Counted from the first letter of the stretch, positions 36,921-45,713 are shown. The stretch is DNA of 64,000 nt from Rufibacter ruber (GCF_001647275.1 NZ_LRMM01000006.1:62001-126000); one strand, 5' to 3'. The notes: generated from the sequence alone by a model not told the origin. Numbers and translations: made by a program.

Positions 36921-38319
36921 GTGTACGCCATAGTTGACATAGAAACCACCGGCAGCCAGCCTGCTGAAGACCGCATCACAGAGATAGCGGTTTTCATTCA
37001 TGACGGAAACCAGGTGGTAGACCAGTTCCATAGCCTCATCAACCCCGGCAGGCCCATTCCTTTCTTTATTTCCCAACTCACCGGCATCACAGATGAGATG
37101 GTGAAAGACGCCCCCCGGTTTCATGAGGTGGCCAAGCAGATTGTGCAGATCACAGAAGGCAATGTGTTTGTAGCCCACAATGTGCGCTTTGACTATTCCT
37201 TCCTGAAAAAGGAGTTTGCCGACCTTGGCTTTACCTTTCAGCGCAAAACCCTTTGCACGGTTCGGCTTAGCCGTAAACTGATGCCGGGGCTCCCCTCCTA
37301 CAGCCTGGGCAAGCTTTGCCAGAGCGTGGGCATTCCGTTACAGATGCGCCACCGTGCCATTGGGGACGCAGAGGCGACTTCAGTCCTGTTTGACCGGCTC
37401 CTTAAAATAGACGCTGACAAGGTGAATGACCATCAGGAGGAGAAACCAGATACAGCCTCTACTATCTCTTCTGAAATCAAGACCTCTCTCCTGCCGCCCG
37501 CTATCTCACGTGAGATGGTGCAGGCGCTTCCGCTGGAGGCGGGGGTGTATTACTTTCATGATGAGCACGGCGAGGTCATCTACGTAGGCAAGAGCAAGAG
37601 CATTAGAAAGCGCATCATACAACACTTCAACATTGACTATAAAAGCAAGAAGTCTGTAGAGTTCAAGAACCGCATTGCCAGCATCACCTATGAACGCACC
37701 GGCAGTGAACTGGTGGCCCTGCTCTTTGAGTCTGATGAGATAAAGAAGCGCAAACCCTACTACAACCGGGCCCAGCGGCGCAGCGTCTACCACTCCGGCA
37801 TCTACTCCTACTATGACCAGCAGGGCTACCTGCGCCTCACCTATCAGAAAGCCAAGACCGAAGTGGCTCCCATGCTCACCATGGCCAACCAGTTTCAGGC
37901 CAAGAACTTCCTGTTCAGCCGCGTGGCCAAGTACAACCTCTGCCAGAAACTCTGCGACCTGTACAAGTCAAACGGAGCCTGTTTTGACTACCAGGTGCAC
38001 CAGTGCAAAGGCGCCTGCATAGGCAAAGAGTCGCCAGAAGAATACAACCAGCGGGTGCTGGAGGCGGTAGAGGCCTTTAAGTATGACCATGACTCGTTTG
38101 TGATCATCCGCCGCGGCAAACCAGGAGGAGAAGTCTGTGGTGGTGGTAGACAACGGCTGCTACCTGGGGTTTGGGTACGTAGATGAAACCTTCACGGCCA
38201 CCGGTCTGGAAGATTTTAAAGGGGCCATCAAGCCCTACAATGACAACAAAGACACCCAGCAGATCATCAGGGGGTATCTGCGCACCAAACACAATGACAA
38301 GGTGCTGGTGTTTTCTTAA
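36921..38319 (+). pseudogene. DnaQ-like exonuclease plus GIY-YIG nuclease protein, frameshifted near the 3' end
   Basis: The first 400 codons read a DEDDh 3'-5' exonuclease domain (AIVDIETTGSQPAEDRITEIAVF at the start, HNVRFDYSFLKKEF, and HRAIGDAEATSVLFDRL with the catalytic His and Asp) followed by a GIY-YIG nuclease domain at about 203-285 (GVYYFHDEHGEVIYVGKSKSIRKRIIQHFN) and a UvrC-like Cys region (KYNLCQKLCDLYKSNGACFDYQVHQCKGAC). At about 38,118 the frame shifts: downstream, family-like sequence (NQEEKSVVVVDNGCYLGFGYVDETF) continues in another frame to a stop at 38,317-38,319, while the original frame ends at 38,186 with unrelated residues. The defect lies at a run of A (GGCAAACC), consistent with loss of two bases or gain of one. 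It may be a real mutation or a sequencing error; all domains before it are intact. Start GTG at 36921. Confidence 0.75.
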
Positions 38320-38326
38320 GCGGCGG

Positions 38327-38372
38327 TTTCTGTTTTCGGCTTGTTTTTGAAAAAACAGCCCGAAAACGGAGT
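38327..38372. repeat. Intergenic palindrome, copy 13
   Basis: TTTCTGTTTTCGGCTTGTTTTT left and AAACAGCCCGAAAACGGA right, between convergent genes; nearly touches the stop of the gene at 38375. Confidence 0.85.
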
Positions 38373-38374
38373 TT

Positions 38375-39949
38375 CTAATGCAAACGGTGGCGCAGGAGCC
38401 AGCCTTCTACGGTAAATTCATTGGCTTTGGGAGAATAACCCCTGTAGTGGATGCGCTTGTGGGCAGGGTATTCATTCCCGTCTTCCTCATCCAGCACTTG
38501 TATTTTTTTGCCAGAGAGATCAAAAGAATCTGCCAGGGAGATCTTGTCTGTGTCTTCGCCGCCGTACCAGGAAATTTTCATCTGGCTTTTACCTTTTCCG
38601 GTGAGCTTTAACTCATCTTCCTCCCCCAGCCCGTAGATCGCTAAAGACCTGGTTTCTGCCGGATAAAACGTTTTCTGGTGCCACAACTGCCGCTCCCCGC
38701 CCTTGGGCTGGGACCAGTGCTGCACGGTCAAGCTCCCGTCTGGGCGGAACTCCAGCTGGAACAGGTCCCGCTCTGCCGTTCCCGCCAGTTTTACGTGCCT
38801 GTTGAGCTGCCTGTAAAAGGCGGTGGCTGCCTCTGGCAGGTCTTGCCTGCGGTCTTTCAGCTTTTTGGTGAATTCGGCCTGGGTGAGTTCTTTTATCTGG
38901 GGCGGCCAGTTTTGCAGCGCCCCCGCAATGACCTGGTCATTCAATTTTTGCTGTAAGGCAAGGGCTTCCTGCGTGAATTCCTGCTCAGAGAGGTAGGCCA
39001 GCAGGTAAGAGTCCATCTGCTTTGAGGCCATTATCAACCCCGCTACATTACTGCCCACAATGCTGCCGTCAAAACTCTGGTAATTTTTCTTGAACAGCGA
39101 GACCAGTTTGGTCAATACCCCGTCATTGAACTTGAAAAAAGCGTGGTCCCGGTCCCGGGGTATGGGTGCATACGTCACGGTTTCGTTCTCCCCGCCCACT
39201 CCCCAGCGCCACTGGTCTTCGCGGCGGCTCCAGTCACTGAGCCACATGTCAAACAACCGGGACCGCAGATACCGCCGGGCGTCTACCTGGTGCTCCGGGT
39301 GCTTCAACAGTTCCCCAAATGCCTTTCTGGAGCTGACAATCAGGGAAGGGTTCCCAAAGCTGTTCAGGTTTTCCCAGTTGCCGTCTGGTCGCTCTTCCAG
39401 AAGGGCCAGCATGTTGGCAAAATCTTTCCGGAAGGGCCCTAACCCAGCATCATCTGCTATAACAACCAACCTGGGGTTGGTGTGGTAAACATTGGCTGCG
39501 GAAGCCAGGGCGGGTACAATAAACGCCCCGTACGGGTGAATCACACTGGTCTGGTCCCGCATAAGCCGCGCTACAAAGGTCTTCTGCAGAAACTCAGGCA
39601 AAGCGACGGAGGGGTCTTTGTCAATGGAGCGCAGCACGTATTCATGCCCCACAGAATCTACCAGCCGCAGGTTTTTGGTCTGAAAGCTGCCTCCTTCTTT
39701 AACCGGCTTCACCCCGCCCTGAAAAGTACTGACCCAGAGCAGCGGCGCCTGCACCGGCTGTGCCCATACTTTTCTATAATGGCTCCCCCACCAGAACCGG
39801 TGGAACCCGCTCCGCAGATAGTGCTTTCCGGCGGCCACGGTCACGGTGGAGTCTGGAGACTGGGCGCTGCCAAAAGACGGGGTGAGCAGCAGAAAAAGCA
39901 GGGACAGCCATAAACAGTTGCACCTCATCTTCCTGAAATCCGTATTCAT
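38375..39949 (-). CDS. Exported kinase-fold-like protein, paralogue A
   Basis: About 524 residues with a signal peptide (CLWLSLLFLLLTPSFGSAQ). It is clearly homologous along its whole length to the divergent gene at 40101: AAGKHYLRSGFHRFWWGSHYRKVWAQPVQ, EYVLRSIDKDP, LMRDQTSVIHPYGAFIVP, then RLFDMWLSDWSRREDQWRW and PIPRDRDHAFFKFNDG, and finally SLAIYGLGEEDELKLTGKG. The block order (a Lys in LRSxDK, an acidic/His catalytic-like loop, a DRD before a Phe-rich stretch) resembles HipA/CotH/Fam20-type atypical kinases; this is inference. Compared with paralogue B, the loop reads DWSRRE instead of DWDRHE, so A may be inactive. The start (39949 or 39928) is not certain. No Pfam name recognised. Confidence 0.7.
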   Translation of the reverse strand: MNTDFRKMRCNCLWLSLLFLLLTPSFGSAQSPDSTVTVAAGKHYLRSGFHRFWWGSHYRKVWAQPVQAPLLWVSTFQGGVKPVKEGGSFQTKNLRLVDSVGHEYVLRSIDKDPSVALPEFLQKTFVARLMRDQTSVIHPYGAFIVPALASAANVYHTNPRLVVIADDAGLGPFRKDFANMLALLEERPDGNWENLNSFGNPSLIVSSRKAFGELLKHPEHQVDARRYLRSRLFDMWLSDWSRREDQWRWGVGGENETVTYAPIPRDRDHAFFKFNDGVLTKLVSLFKKNYQSFDGSIVGSNVAGLIMASKQMDSYLLAYLSEQEFTQEALALQQKLNDQVIAGALQNWPPQIKELTQAEFTKKLKDRRQDLPEAATAFYRQLNRHVKLAGTAERDLFQLEFRPDGSLTVQHWSQPKGGERQLWHQKTFYPAETRSLAIYGLGEEDELKLTGKGKSQMKISWYGGEDTDKISLADSFDLSGKKIQVLDEEDGNEYPAHKRIHYRGYSPKANEFTVEGWLLRHRLH

Positions 39950-40100
39950 CTCCATCATAGCCGTACTTATACTGAGAAGGAAGGGCTCATGTTCTTCTTT
40001 TCCTGATTTCGTGCCTCCCCCCCAGTCCAAAACCAGGCTCACCGGGAAAGTAAAACCTTTGGCTTCGGCTTTCTGTATGGCAAAAGGTGAATATTAAAAT

Positions 40101-41693
40101 ATGCGAAGATATCTATTCCTTTTTATCTGTACTATTCTCCTGTTAGAAGGATGCGCCCGCAAAAACTTTTTTCAGGAGTCTGCCCTGGTGGGCACCATTG
40201 AAAAGGAGAACAATGCCCAATGGGATTCTGCCACAGTGGTGGCCGGGAAACACTATGACCGCAGCTGGTGGCACAACCTCTGGTGGGGCAAACACTACCG
40301 TGATGTCTGGGCCCAGCCGGTGAGGCTCCCCGTGCTGGACCTGCAGCGAATGCACGGCGGGCTTTCGCCCGAAAAACTTGGCGGCGGCATGCAAACCACC
40401 AGCCTGACCCTGGAAGACGACAACGGCAAGCAGTTTGCCTTGCGCTCAGTTGACAAAGATCCGCAGGAAATCCTGCCCAAGGGGCTCCGTAAGACCTTTC
40501 TCACCAACCTGCTGCGCGACCAGACCTCAGCGGCCCACCCGTATGGGGCGGTAGTGGTGTCTCAGTTGGCCGCAGGCGCCAGAATCTACCACAGCCACCC
40601 CCGCTTTGTGTACATCAGGAAGAACGCCAAAGGGTTGGGCGACAGCGCCAGCGCGTTTCAGGACAAAGTGTTTCTGCTGGAAGAGAAAAACGAAGGGAAG
40701 GAAGCCCTCACCCGCTACTTTGGGAAAGCCAAAGACTTGGTTGACTCAGAAGATTTCCTGAAGAACCGGTTCACCCGGCACTCCCATCTGCCCAACCAGC
40801 AGGCCTTTGCCAAAGCCCGCCTCTTTGATGTGTTCATAGGTGACTGGGACCGGCATGAAGGGCAATGGCAGTGGGCGGTGTATGACACGGGCCGGGTCAC
40901 TTCCTACTCCCCCGTGCCCAAAGACCGGGATCAGGCTTTCTTCAAATTTGATGACGGCTTTTTCCCGTGGCTGCTCTCCCGCCGGTGGGCTCCCCTGCGT
41001 AAAATGAAAAGCTTCCATACCAATATTTCCTCTGTCAAAGGCTACCTGGAGAATGCCCAGTTCATTGATGCCCGCGTACTCAATGAAGTCACCGCTGAGC
41101 AATGGCAACAGGCGGCCCTGGAACTCCAGCGCCAGCTCACAGACAGTGTTTTAGAAGCCTCGGTAGCCGCCCTCCCTGCCGCGGTGTATGACCTCTCCGG
41201 GAAAAAAATCCTGGCCAAGCTCAAGTCACGCCGGCAACAGCTGCCTAAAGCCGCCGCGCACCTATACCGGCGCCTGGCCGCAGAGGTACTCATTGCAGGT
41301 ACAGACCAGCAGGAGAAATTTATAGTAGAACGCCAACCCAACGGAAACACCCTGGTGCAAGTGTTCCAGGTGCCGGAAGATGAAAAACAGAAACCGCTCA
41401 AAGTCTATGAGCGGCTGCTTGAAAAAGATCACACCCGCTCTGTTAATCTCTACGGATTGGGCGAGGAAGACGAATTTGAACTGACCGGCAAAGCCAGCAA
41501 AGGCATTAGGGTGAACATCTACGGCGGCATGGGCGAAGATGAGGTGAAAGACAAATCAGAGGTGAGGGGCTGGGGCAGGAAAACCAGAGTCTATGACACC
41601 AGACAAGGCATTGAGGTAGAAAAAAGCAAAGAAACCAGAGTCAAAAAGTCAAAAGACGTAGCCATTCATGCCTTTGACCGCGAAGGGTTGTAA
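40101..41693 (+). CDS. Lipoprotein with kinase-fold-like domain, paralogue B
   Basis: 530 residues. Lipoprotein signal ending LLLEGC (Cys about 18), whereas paralogue A has an ordinary signal peptide. Conserved blocks: VVAGKHYDRSWWHNLWWGKHYRDVWAQPVR, FALRSVDKDP, LLRDQTSAAHPYGAVVVSQLAAGARIYHSHPRFVYI, RLFDVFIGDWDRHEGQWQW, PVPKDRDQAFFKFDDG, and SVNLYGLGEEDEFELTGKA plus NIYGGMGEDEV. The D-W-D-R-H-E loop followed about 25 residues later by P-x-D-x-D recalls the catalytic and metal sites of CotH, HipA and Fam20 kinases. I recall the same blocks in very long Bacteroidota proteins that also carry a metallophosphoesterase and a BamA-like barrel; here the domain stands alone. Substrate and activity unknown. 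Charged tail (KSKETRVKKSKD) at the end. Confidence 0.75.
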   Translation: MRRYLFLFICTILLLEGCARKNFFQESALVGTIEKENNAQWDSATVVAGKHYDRSWWHNLWWGKHYRDVWAQPVRLPVLDLQRMHGGLSPEKLGGGMQTTSLTLEDDNGKQFALRSVDKDPQEILPKGLRKTFLTNLLRDQTSAAHPYGAVVVSQLAAGARIYHSHPRFVYIRKNAKGLGDSASAFQDKVFLLEEKNEGKEALTRYFGKAKDLVDSEDFLKNRFTRHSHLPNQQAFAKARLFDVFIGDWDRHEGQWQWAVYDTGRVTSYSPVPKDRDQAFFKFDDGFFPWLLSRRWAPLRKMKSFHTNISSVKGYLENAQFIDARVLNEVTAEQWQQAALELQRQLTDSVLEASVAALPAAVYDLSGKKILAKLKSRRQQLPKAAAHLYRRLAAEVLIAGTDQQEKFIVERQPNGNTLVQVFQVPEDEKQKPLKVYERLLEKDHTRSVNLYGLGEEDEFELTGKASKGIRVNIYGGMGEDEVKDKSEVRGWGRKTRVYDTRQGIEVEKSKETRVKKSKDVAIHAFDREGL

Positions 41694-41740
41694 GGCAAGG
41701 AAGGTTACAAAGGAAAGTACTAATTTTACCCATGCATAAT

Positions 41741-41786
41741 TTTCTGTTTTCGGGCTGGTTTAGCCAAAACAGCCCGAAAACAGAAA
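41741..41786. repeat. Intergenic palindrome, copy 14
   Basis: TTTCTGTTTTCGGGCTG left and CAGCCCGAAAACAGAAA right, core pair C:G, between convergent genes; a tetranucleotide tract begins one base after it. Confidence 0.9.
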
Positions 41787-41787
41787 A

Positions 41788-41835
41788 CACTCACTCACTC
41801 ACTCACTCACTCACTCACTCACTCACTCACTCACT
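41788..41835. repeat. Tetranucleotide tract (CACT) of about 12 units
   Basis: 48 bases of uninterrupted CACT repeats, one base before the stop codon of the SGNH hydrolase gene (41837-41839) and one base after palindrome copy 14. Such tracts usually change length by slippage. It is outside any real gene here; the open frame that runs through it on the plus strand (THSLTHSL...) is not credible. Confidence 0.9.
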
Positions 41836-41836
41836 A

Positions 41837-42925
41837 CTACCTCAACAGTTTTTTAAGTTGTTTCCCTACTTTATCCGCCAGGCGGGTGAAGCCTACATCA
41901 GTGAGGTGGCTCCCGTCCAGGGTGGCCTCATGGTCATGGCCAATCAAGTCTTTGGTGGGCAGGTAATACAGGTTGGCAAACTTTTCCTTTTTAAGCTGGT
42001 CAAAAGCTTTTCTGAACTCCTGGTTCTGGCGGGTCACCGTCACTTTCTTCTCCTGGTCCCAGTGCGCGTTTTCCCTGAAGATGCTTTCCACCATGAGAAT
42101 GGGCGTGTTAGGTCTGAGCTCCCGCAGCCGTTTGATGAAGGGCACCGCCCGTTCCTTTATCTGCTCCGGTGAGGGGTTGGGCACGCAGTCCAGCACGTAC
42201 ACATCGGCCTCCATTTGACCTAGAATATCAGCCAGGGGCAGCTCCATTTTGCCGCTTCCGCTGAAACCCAGATTAAACGTCTCCAGGTTGAGCTGGCGGC
42301 TGAGAATAGCCGGATACGCCATACCGGGCCGGCTGGCAGATGCCCCCTGGGTAATGCTGGAGCCGTAAATCACCACTTTCTTACGGGGAATAAAATCCTG
42401 GGAGGCTTTTTCAAGGGTGGCGCTCTCCTCCACCCCTACCTGCACCTGTTCAGCGGCCGCATACAGCGGGAGGTGCACCCGGTAATGGCGCAGCTGTCCG
42501 TCCAGGTTGCTCACCACCAGGTCTTCGTTCTGGAGGGCGGTGGGGCGGGCGGTGGCCACATATTGCCAGTTTTTGCCGTTCCAGCCGTACAGGTCCAGCC
42601 CGTTGATGGCCGCAGGGGTCATGTTCCAGAGGGTGTTGAACTTGGCCAATGCCCACTTCAGCTTGATTGCCTTGGAGTTGGTCTGAAACTGCACCATTAT
42701 CCCCGCCGAATTGGTGGCCAACCCCGCCACGGCCTTGGGCACGTCTTTGCGCTGCGGCTCATAGATACGGTGGTACCCGCTGTCCTGCACCGTGGCAGGT
42801 TTGCCCAGCAGGGTGAGTGCCCGTGCATCCTTGTATTTGAAAGCAGTTTTTAAGGTGTCTTGCGCCGCGGCGGAGAACAAAGGAAGCAATATGCAAAGAA
42901 TCAGCAGGGAAAGACGGGGTTTCAT
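41837..42925 (-). CDS. SGNH/GDSL hydrolase, exported
   Basis: 362 residues. Signal peptide (RLSLLILCILLPLFSAAAQ), an N-terminal beta-sandwich of about 150 residues, then an SGNH hydrolase domain: block I VVIYGSSITQGASASRPGMAY (nucleophile Ser in GSS), block II GFSGSGKM, block III VLDCVPNPSPE, block V DGSHLTDVG (Asp-His). Such enzymes deacetylate glycans or cut ester bonds outside the inner membrane. The open frame extends 20 codons upstream, but these are translated palindrome repeat, so the ATG at 42925 is taken. It lies at the far end of a minus-strand series of carbohydrate-related genes. Confidence 0.85.
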   Translation of the reverse strand: MKPRLSLLILCILLPLFSAAAQDTLKTAFKYKDARALTLLGKPATVQDSGYHRIYEPQRKDVPKAVAGLATNSAGIMVQFQTNSKAIKLKWALAKFNTLWNMTPAAINGLDLYGWNGKNWQYVATARPTALQNEDLVVSNLDGQLRHYRVHLPLYAAAEQVQVGVEESATLEKASQDFIPRKKVVIYGSSITQGASASRPGMAYPAILSRQLNLETFNLGFSGSGKMELPLADILGQMEADVYVLDCVPNPSPEQIKERAVPFIKRLRELRPNTPILMVESIFRENAHWDQEKKVTVTRQNQEFRKAFDQLKKEKFANLYYLPTKDLIGHDHEATLDGSHLTDVGFTRLADKVGKQLKKLLR

Positions 42926-42959
42926 AGGGTAAAGGAGAAGGGTTTTGCGTGAAACAGGT

Positions 42960-43005
42960 TTTCTGTTTCGGGGCTGTTTTTCCAAAAACAGCCCTAAAAC
43001 AGAAA
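42960..43005. repeat. Intergenic palindrome, copy 15
   Basis: TTTCTGTTTCGGGGCTGTTTTT left and AAACAGCCCTAAAACAGAAA right; two core mismatches. It separates the YdcF-like gene from the SGNH gene. Confidence 0.85.
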
Positions 43006-43012
43006 GTTAAAA

Positions 43013-44287
43013 TTAGGGATCCAGGTGGTCAAGGGGATCAATGTGCCGGGACGCGGGTACAGAGTAGTATTCGGTCTCCACCTCAGACAGCTTTTTCAGG
43101 TTGGCGAAAGGGGCGTAGCCCAGCTCCTGGATCGCCTTTTTCTCGAACCTCAGAATATAGCTGCTCTGGCTTTCATCTGTCACCACCAGAATGGGTTTCT
43201 CCAGCGGCAACTGGAGCAGGTACAGCAGCCGGTTGGTGTTGCGCAGGTTGGTGGTGGTGTGGCGGGCGTGCGTTTCAATGATCACCACTTCTTCGGCTAC
43301 CCCCAGGTTGTCTACCATGTACTTTTTCATTTCCACGGCTTCATTGTAAGGAGTCTTGTTGGGGTGCACGTTCCCGCCAGAAACTACAATAAACGGGGCC
43401 AGTCCCTTTTCAAACCGCTCCAGTGCCATGCGGCAGCGCACTTTGGCTTTCTCTTCCAGCACAATGGCCGGGTCCTCCGGCCCGAAACCGGGCACCAGAA
43501 TCACACTGTATGTATACTTCTTCCAGGGGGTGGTTTTGGCCTGTCTGAATGGGGCGGCATTCATCCCTTCCTGCAGCGGCTCATAACGCGCCGCTTCGTC
43601 GCGGCCGTTAATAGCCAGCGCCTGGAGCGCCGCATGAAGCGGAATTTTAAAGAACAGCCCTTTGCCGTGGTCATTGGCAACCTTCTCCAGGGTTTGCCGC
43701 ACCGTCTGCTGAAAAGCGGGATCTGTCCCTTCAAAACTGATGGCGTCAATCTTGGGGTAGCGCGGTTTCTTTCCTTTGAGATACACATCGGTGGCGTGGT
43801 TCATGGCCTGCGTGGCGTGCTGCCACGCACTGCGCAAAAAGGCGGTATCTGGCTGGCTGGCGTAGAGGGCATAGGCCCCGCTCTCGCGCAATGGTTGAAT
43901 GGCTTCTTTCAGGGCCGGGCTGCCGGCATAGGCTTTTACCAGGGCGTTGCCGGCTTCCTGCACATCTGCAGAACTCCATTGCACGGCATTGGCCAGACAG
44001 GGCACATCCTGGCAGTTCTGGGTGGCCTGCCGAACCCGCTGCGCGCGCTGCCGGGCCACCCCCTGTAGCACCGCGTTCTTCTGTAGCTCATTTCTGAGGC
44101 GGTCTTTCTGCAAAGCCACCAGCACCGGGTAAATTTTCTGCTGCAGGATCTGCTGAGTGTTATTTGGGGCAGCGGCAGGGTCGGTTGCCGGAACTTTGGA
44201 GGTACAGGACCACAGGAGGCCCAGGCCGACCAGCCCGGCAGCCAGCAGATTTTTTTTATGGATATGGTAATTTGTTCTGTTCGTCAT
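43013..44287 (-). CDS. YdcF/SanA-type (DUF218) lipoprotein with N-terminal extension
   Basis: 424 residues. Lipoprotein signal NLLAAGLVGLGLLWSC, a helical region of about 230 residues (not recognised) and a C-terminal DUF218 domain: ILVPGFGPEDPAIVLEEKAKVRCRMALERFEKGLAPFIVVSGGNVHPNKTPYNEA, EVVIIETHARHTTTNLRN and PILVVTDESQSSYI. DUF218 proteins such as SanA and ElyC act in envelope integrity and undecaprenyl-linked glycan metabolism, usually from the inner membrane; a lipidated version is less usual. The ATG at 44287 is chosen because it directly precedes the signal peptide. Confidence 0.82.
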   Translation of the reverse strand: MTNRTNYHIHKKNLLAAGLVGLGLLWSCTSKVPATDPAAAPNNTQQILQQKIYPVLVALQKDRLRNELQKNAVLQGVARQRAQRVRQATQNCQDVPCLANAVQWSSADVQEAGNALVKAYAGSPALKEAIQPLRESGAYALYASQPDTAFLRSAWQHATQAMNHATDVYLKGKKPRYPKIDAISFEGTDPAFQQTVRQTLEKVANDHGKGLFFKIPLHAALQALAINGRDEAARYEPLQEGMNAAPFRQAKTTPWKKYTYSVILVPGFGPEDPAIVLEEKAKVRCRMALERFEKGLAPFIVVSGGNVHPNKTPYNEAVEMKKYMVDNLGVAEEVVIIETHARHTTTNLRNTNRLLYLLQLPLEKPILVVTDESQSSYILRFEKKAIQELGYAPFANLKKLSEVETEYYSVPASRHIDPLDHLDP

Positions 44288-44434
44288 GGGTGAGGGAAAG
44301 GAATCTGTCAAGATCTAAAGATAAAGGTAAACGTTGAACAAAAAGGTGAACTAAGAAACTTCCAGCAGGAAAACTGAGGAGCACTTTCTGGTGTAGCCGT
44401 GGCGCAAGCGTTTGCTCAGGTCTATTGGGACTCC

Positions 44435-44473
44435 CTGTTTCTGGGCTGTTTTCTGAAAAACAGGCCAGAAACG
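44435..44473. repeat. Intergenic palindrome, copy 16
   Basis: CTGTTTCTGGGCTGTTTT left and CAGGCCAGAAACGG right; related to the GTTTCTGGCC subtype of copy 4. Confidence 0.8.
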
Positions 44474-44532
44474 GCGGCATAAGCAAACGCCGGAACTTTA
44501 GTAAAGAAAAAGGAGAAGCCCTCAACAGGAGC

Positions 44533-44572
44533 TTTGTTTTGGGGCCAATTTCAGAAAAACAGCTCCAAAACA
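44533..44572. repeat. Intergenic palindrome, copy 17 (decayed)
   Basis: TTTGTTTTGGGGCCAATTTC left and AACAGCTCCAAAACA right. Outer arm pairs well, the inner part is worn. Confidence 0.65.
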
Positions 44573-44612
44573 TAAAAGACAAGCAAATGGTGGTTAAGCC
44601 TTTGGCAGCGTG

Positions 44613-45566
44613 TTACTGTTTTATTTGCTGCCGTTGCGCCAGGTAGGCTGAGTACAAAGAGAGGTAACATTCCTTCAGCTCTTTCTCGTCTTTGTATGCG
44701 CTTTCAAACAGGAAAGGCCCACGGTAGCCGGCTTCTTCCAGGGCCGCCAGAATAGCCGACCAGTTATTGCTTCCCTGGCCGGAGCAGGGGAAATAATGGT
44801 TTTCTTTCTCACCGTGCCCATCTGCGGCATGAATGGATTTCACCCTACCGCCCAGCGCTCTGATGAGCAGCTCCGGATGCTTAATGTGGTTCATGTCTAC
44901 CGCCGAGTAAATGTCTTTGGGCAGGCGGTTCATGATTTCCAGCGTCTCTTCTACCGAGCGGCAAAGCGGGCGTTCGCGCTTTGCATCGGCCATCAGCTCA
45001 GGGCCCAGCATGTTCTCTATGACCATGGTGGCGTTGATGGCTTTCACCGCGGGCAACAGCTCCAGGCTGGAGGTGATCAGCTGCTTTTTGCGCTGTTCCC
45101 GTTCGCCCGGCGTGAGGTAGTAGCTGGGGTGGAACAGAATGACCTGGGGTTCCAGTATTTGGCAGAACGCCAGCACTTTCTTGTGCAGCCCCACTACCTT
45201 CTGCCGCTCGGTTTCATCTGTCAGCGAGAGGTCAATCTTCTGGTTGTACGGCATGTGCACCGACCAGAATCTGATACCGGCCTTGTCAGCGGTGGCTTTC
45301 ACCTTCTGCACCTCCTCCGTTATTTCGGCCTCACTTTTTTTCAAGTTCAGGTCTTTGTCAATGTAGGCCTGAAACGAGGTTTCCAGATAATCAATGCCCA
45401 CAGATTTAGCGTAAGCCAGCTTTTCTGGCGTAATGTTCACCAGGGCCACTGAGTAGCCTATTTTCAAGGGCGCGGGTGTTTTTCCCTGCGGCGCTTTGAT
45501 GGCGCACGCAGCCAGAAGCAAGCAAGACAGTACCACCAGCAAGGGTAAGTTTATCGTTTTTCTCAT
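44613..45566 (-). CDS. Sugar phosphate isomerase/epimerase-like TIM-barrel lipoprotein
   Basis: 317 residues. Lipoprotein signal ending LLLAAC (Cys about 21). The rest is an AP-endonuclease-2/xylose-isomerase-like TIM barrel: GIDYLETSFQAYID, RFWSVHMPYNQKIDLS, VILFHPSYYLTPGER (His), TMVIENMLGP (Glu), YSAVDMNHIKHPELLIRALG (Asp, His), IKSIHAADGHGEKENHYFPCSGQGSNNWSAILAALEEAGYRGPFLFES (His, Glu). The metal-binding residues of the family are in place. Acting on a sugar or inositol-type compound outside the inner membrane is unusual but common for such lipoproteins in Bacteroidota glycan loci. Downstream end of the SusCD series. Confidence 0.85.
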   Translation of the reverse strand: MRKTINLPLLVVLSCLLLAACAIKAPQGKTPAPLKIGYSVALVNITPEKLAYAKSVGIDYLETSFQAYIDKDLNLKKSEAEITEEVQKVKATADKAGIRFWSVHMPYNQKIDLSLTDETERQKVVGLHKKVLAFCQILEPQVILFHPSYYLTPGEREQRKKQLITSSLELLPAVKAINATMVIENMLGPELMADAKRERPLCRSVEETLEIMNRLPKDIYSAVDMNHIKHPELLIRALGGRVKSIHAADGHGEKENHYFPCSGQGSNNWSAILAALEEAGYRGPFLFESAYKDEKELKECYLSLYSAYLAQRQQIKQ

Positions 45567-45657
45567 GCGTACAAGAAGTAGGATATTCCGCTGGAATTAA
45601 GGAATCATATTTACCAGTTTCACGGCGCGGAAAGATAATGAGTCAAGAAAAAGCGGC

Positions 45658-45702
45658 TTCTGTTTTCGGGCTGTTTTCCTGAAAACAGCCCGAAAACAGA
45701 AA
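45658..45702. repeat. Intergenic palindrome, copy 18
   Basis: Perfectly paired TTCTGTTTTCGGGCTGTTTTC arm; core pair C:G. It separates the NHL lipoprotein gene from the isomerase-like gene. Confidence 0.95.
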
Positions 45703-45713
45703 ACAGAAAAACT

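Larger units (their letters stand above)
44288..44612. other. Gene-free stretch with two palindrome copies
   Basis: 325 bases between two minus-strand genes, containing copies 16 and 17 only 60 bases apart. No gene or RNA recognised. A promoter for the YdcF gene should lie here but I could not identify it. Confidence 0.6.

Noticed and set aside
41732-42172. Plus-strand open frame with THSL repeats
   Set aside because: It is a translation of palindrome copy 14 and the CACT tract, then antisense to the SGNH hydrolase gene; no real protein features.
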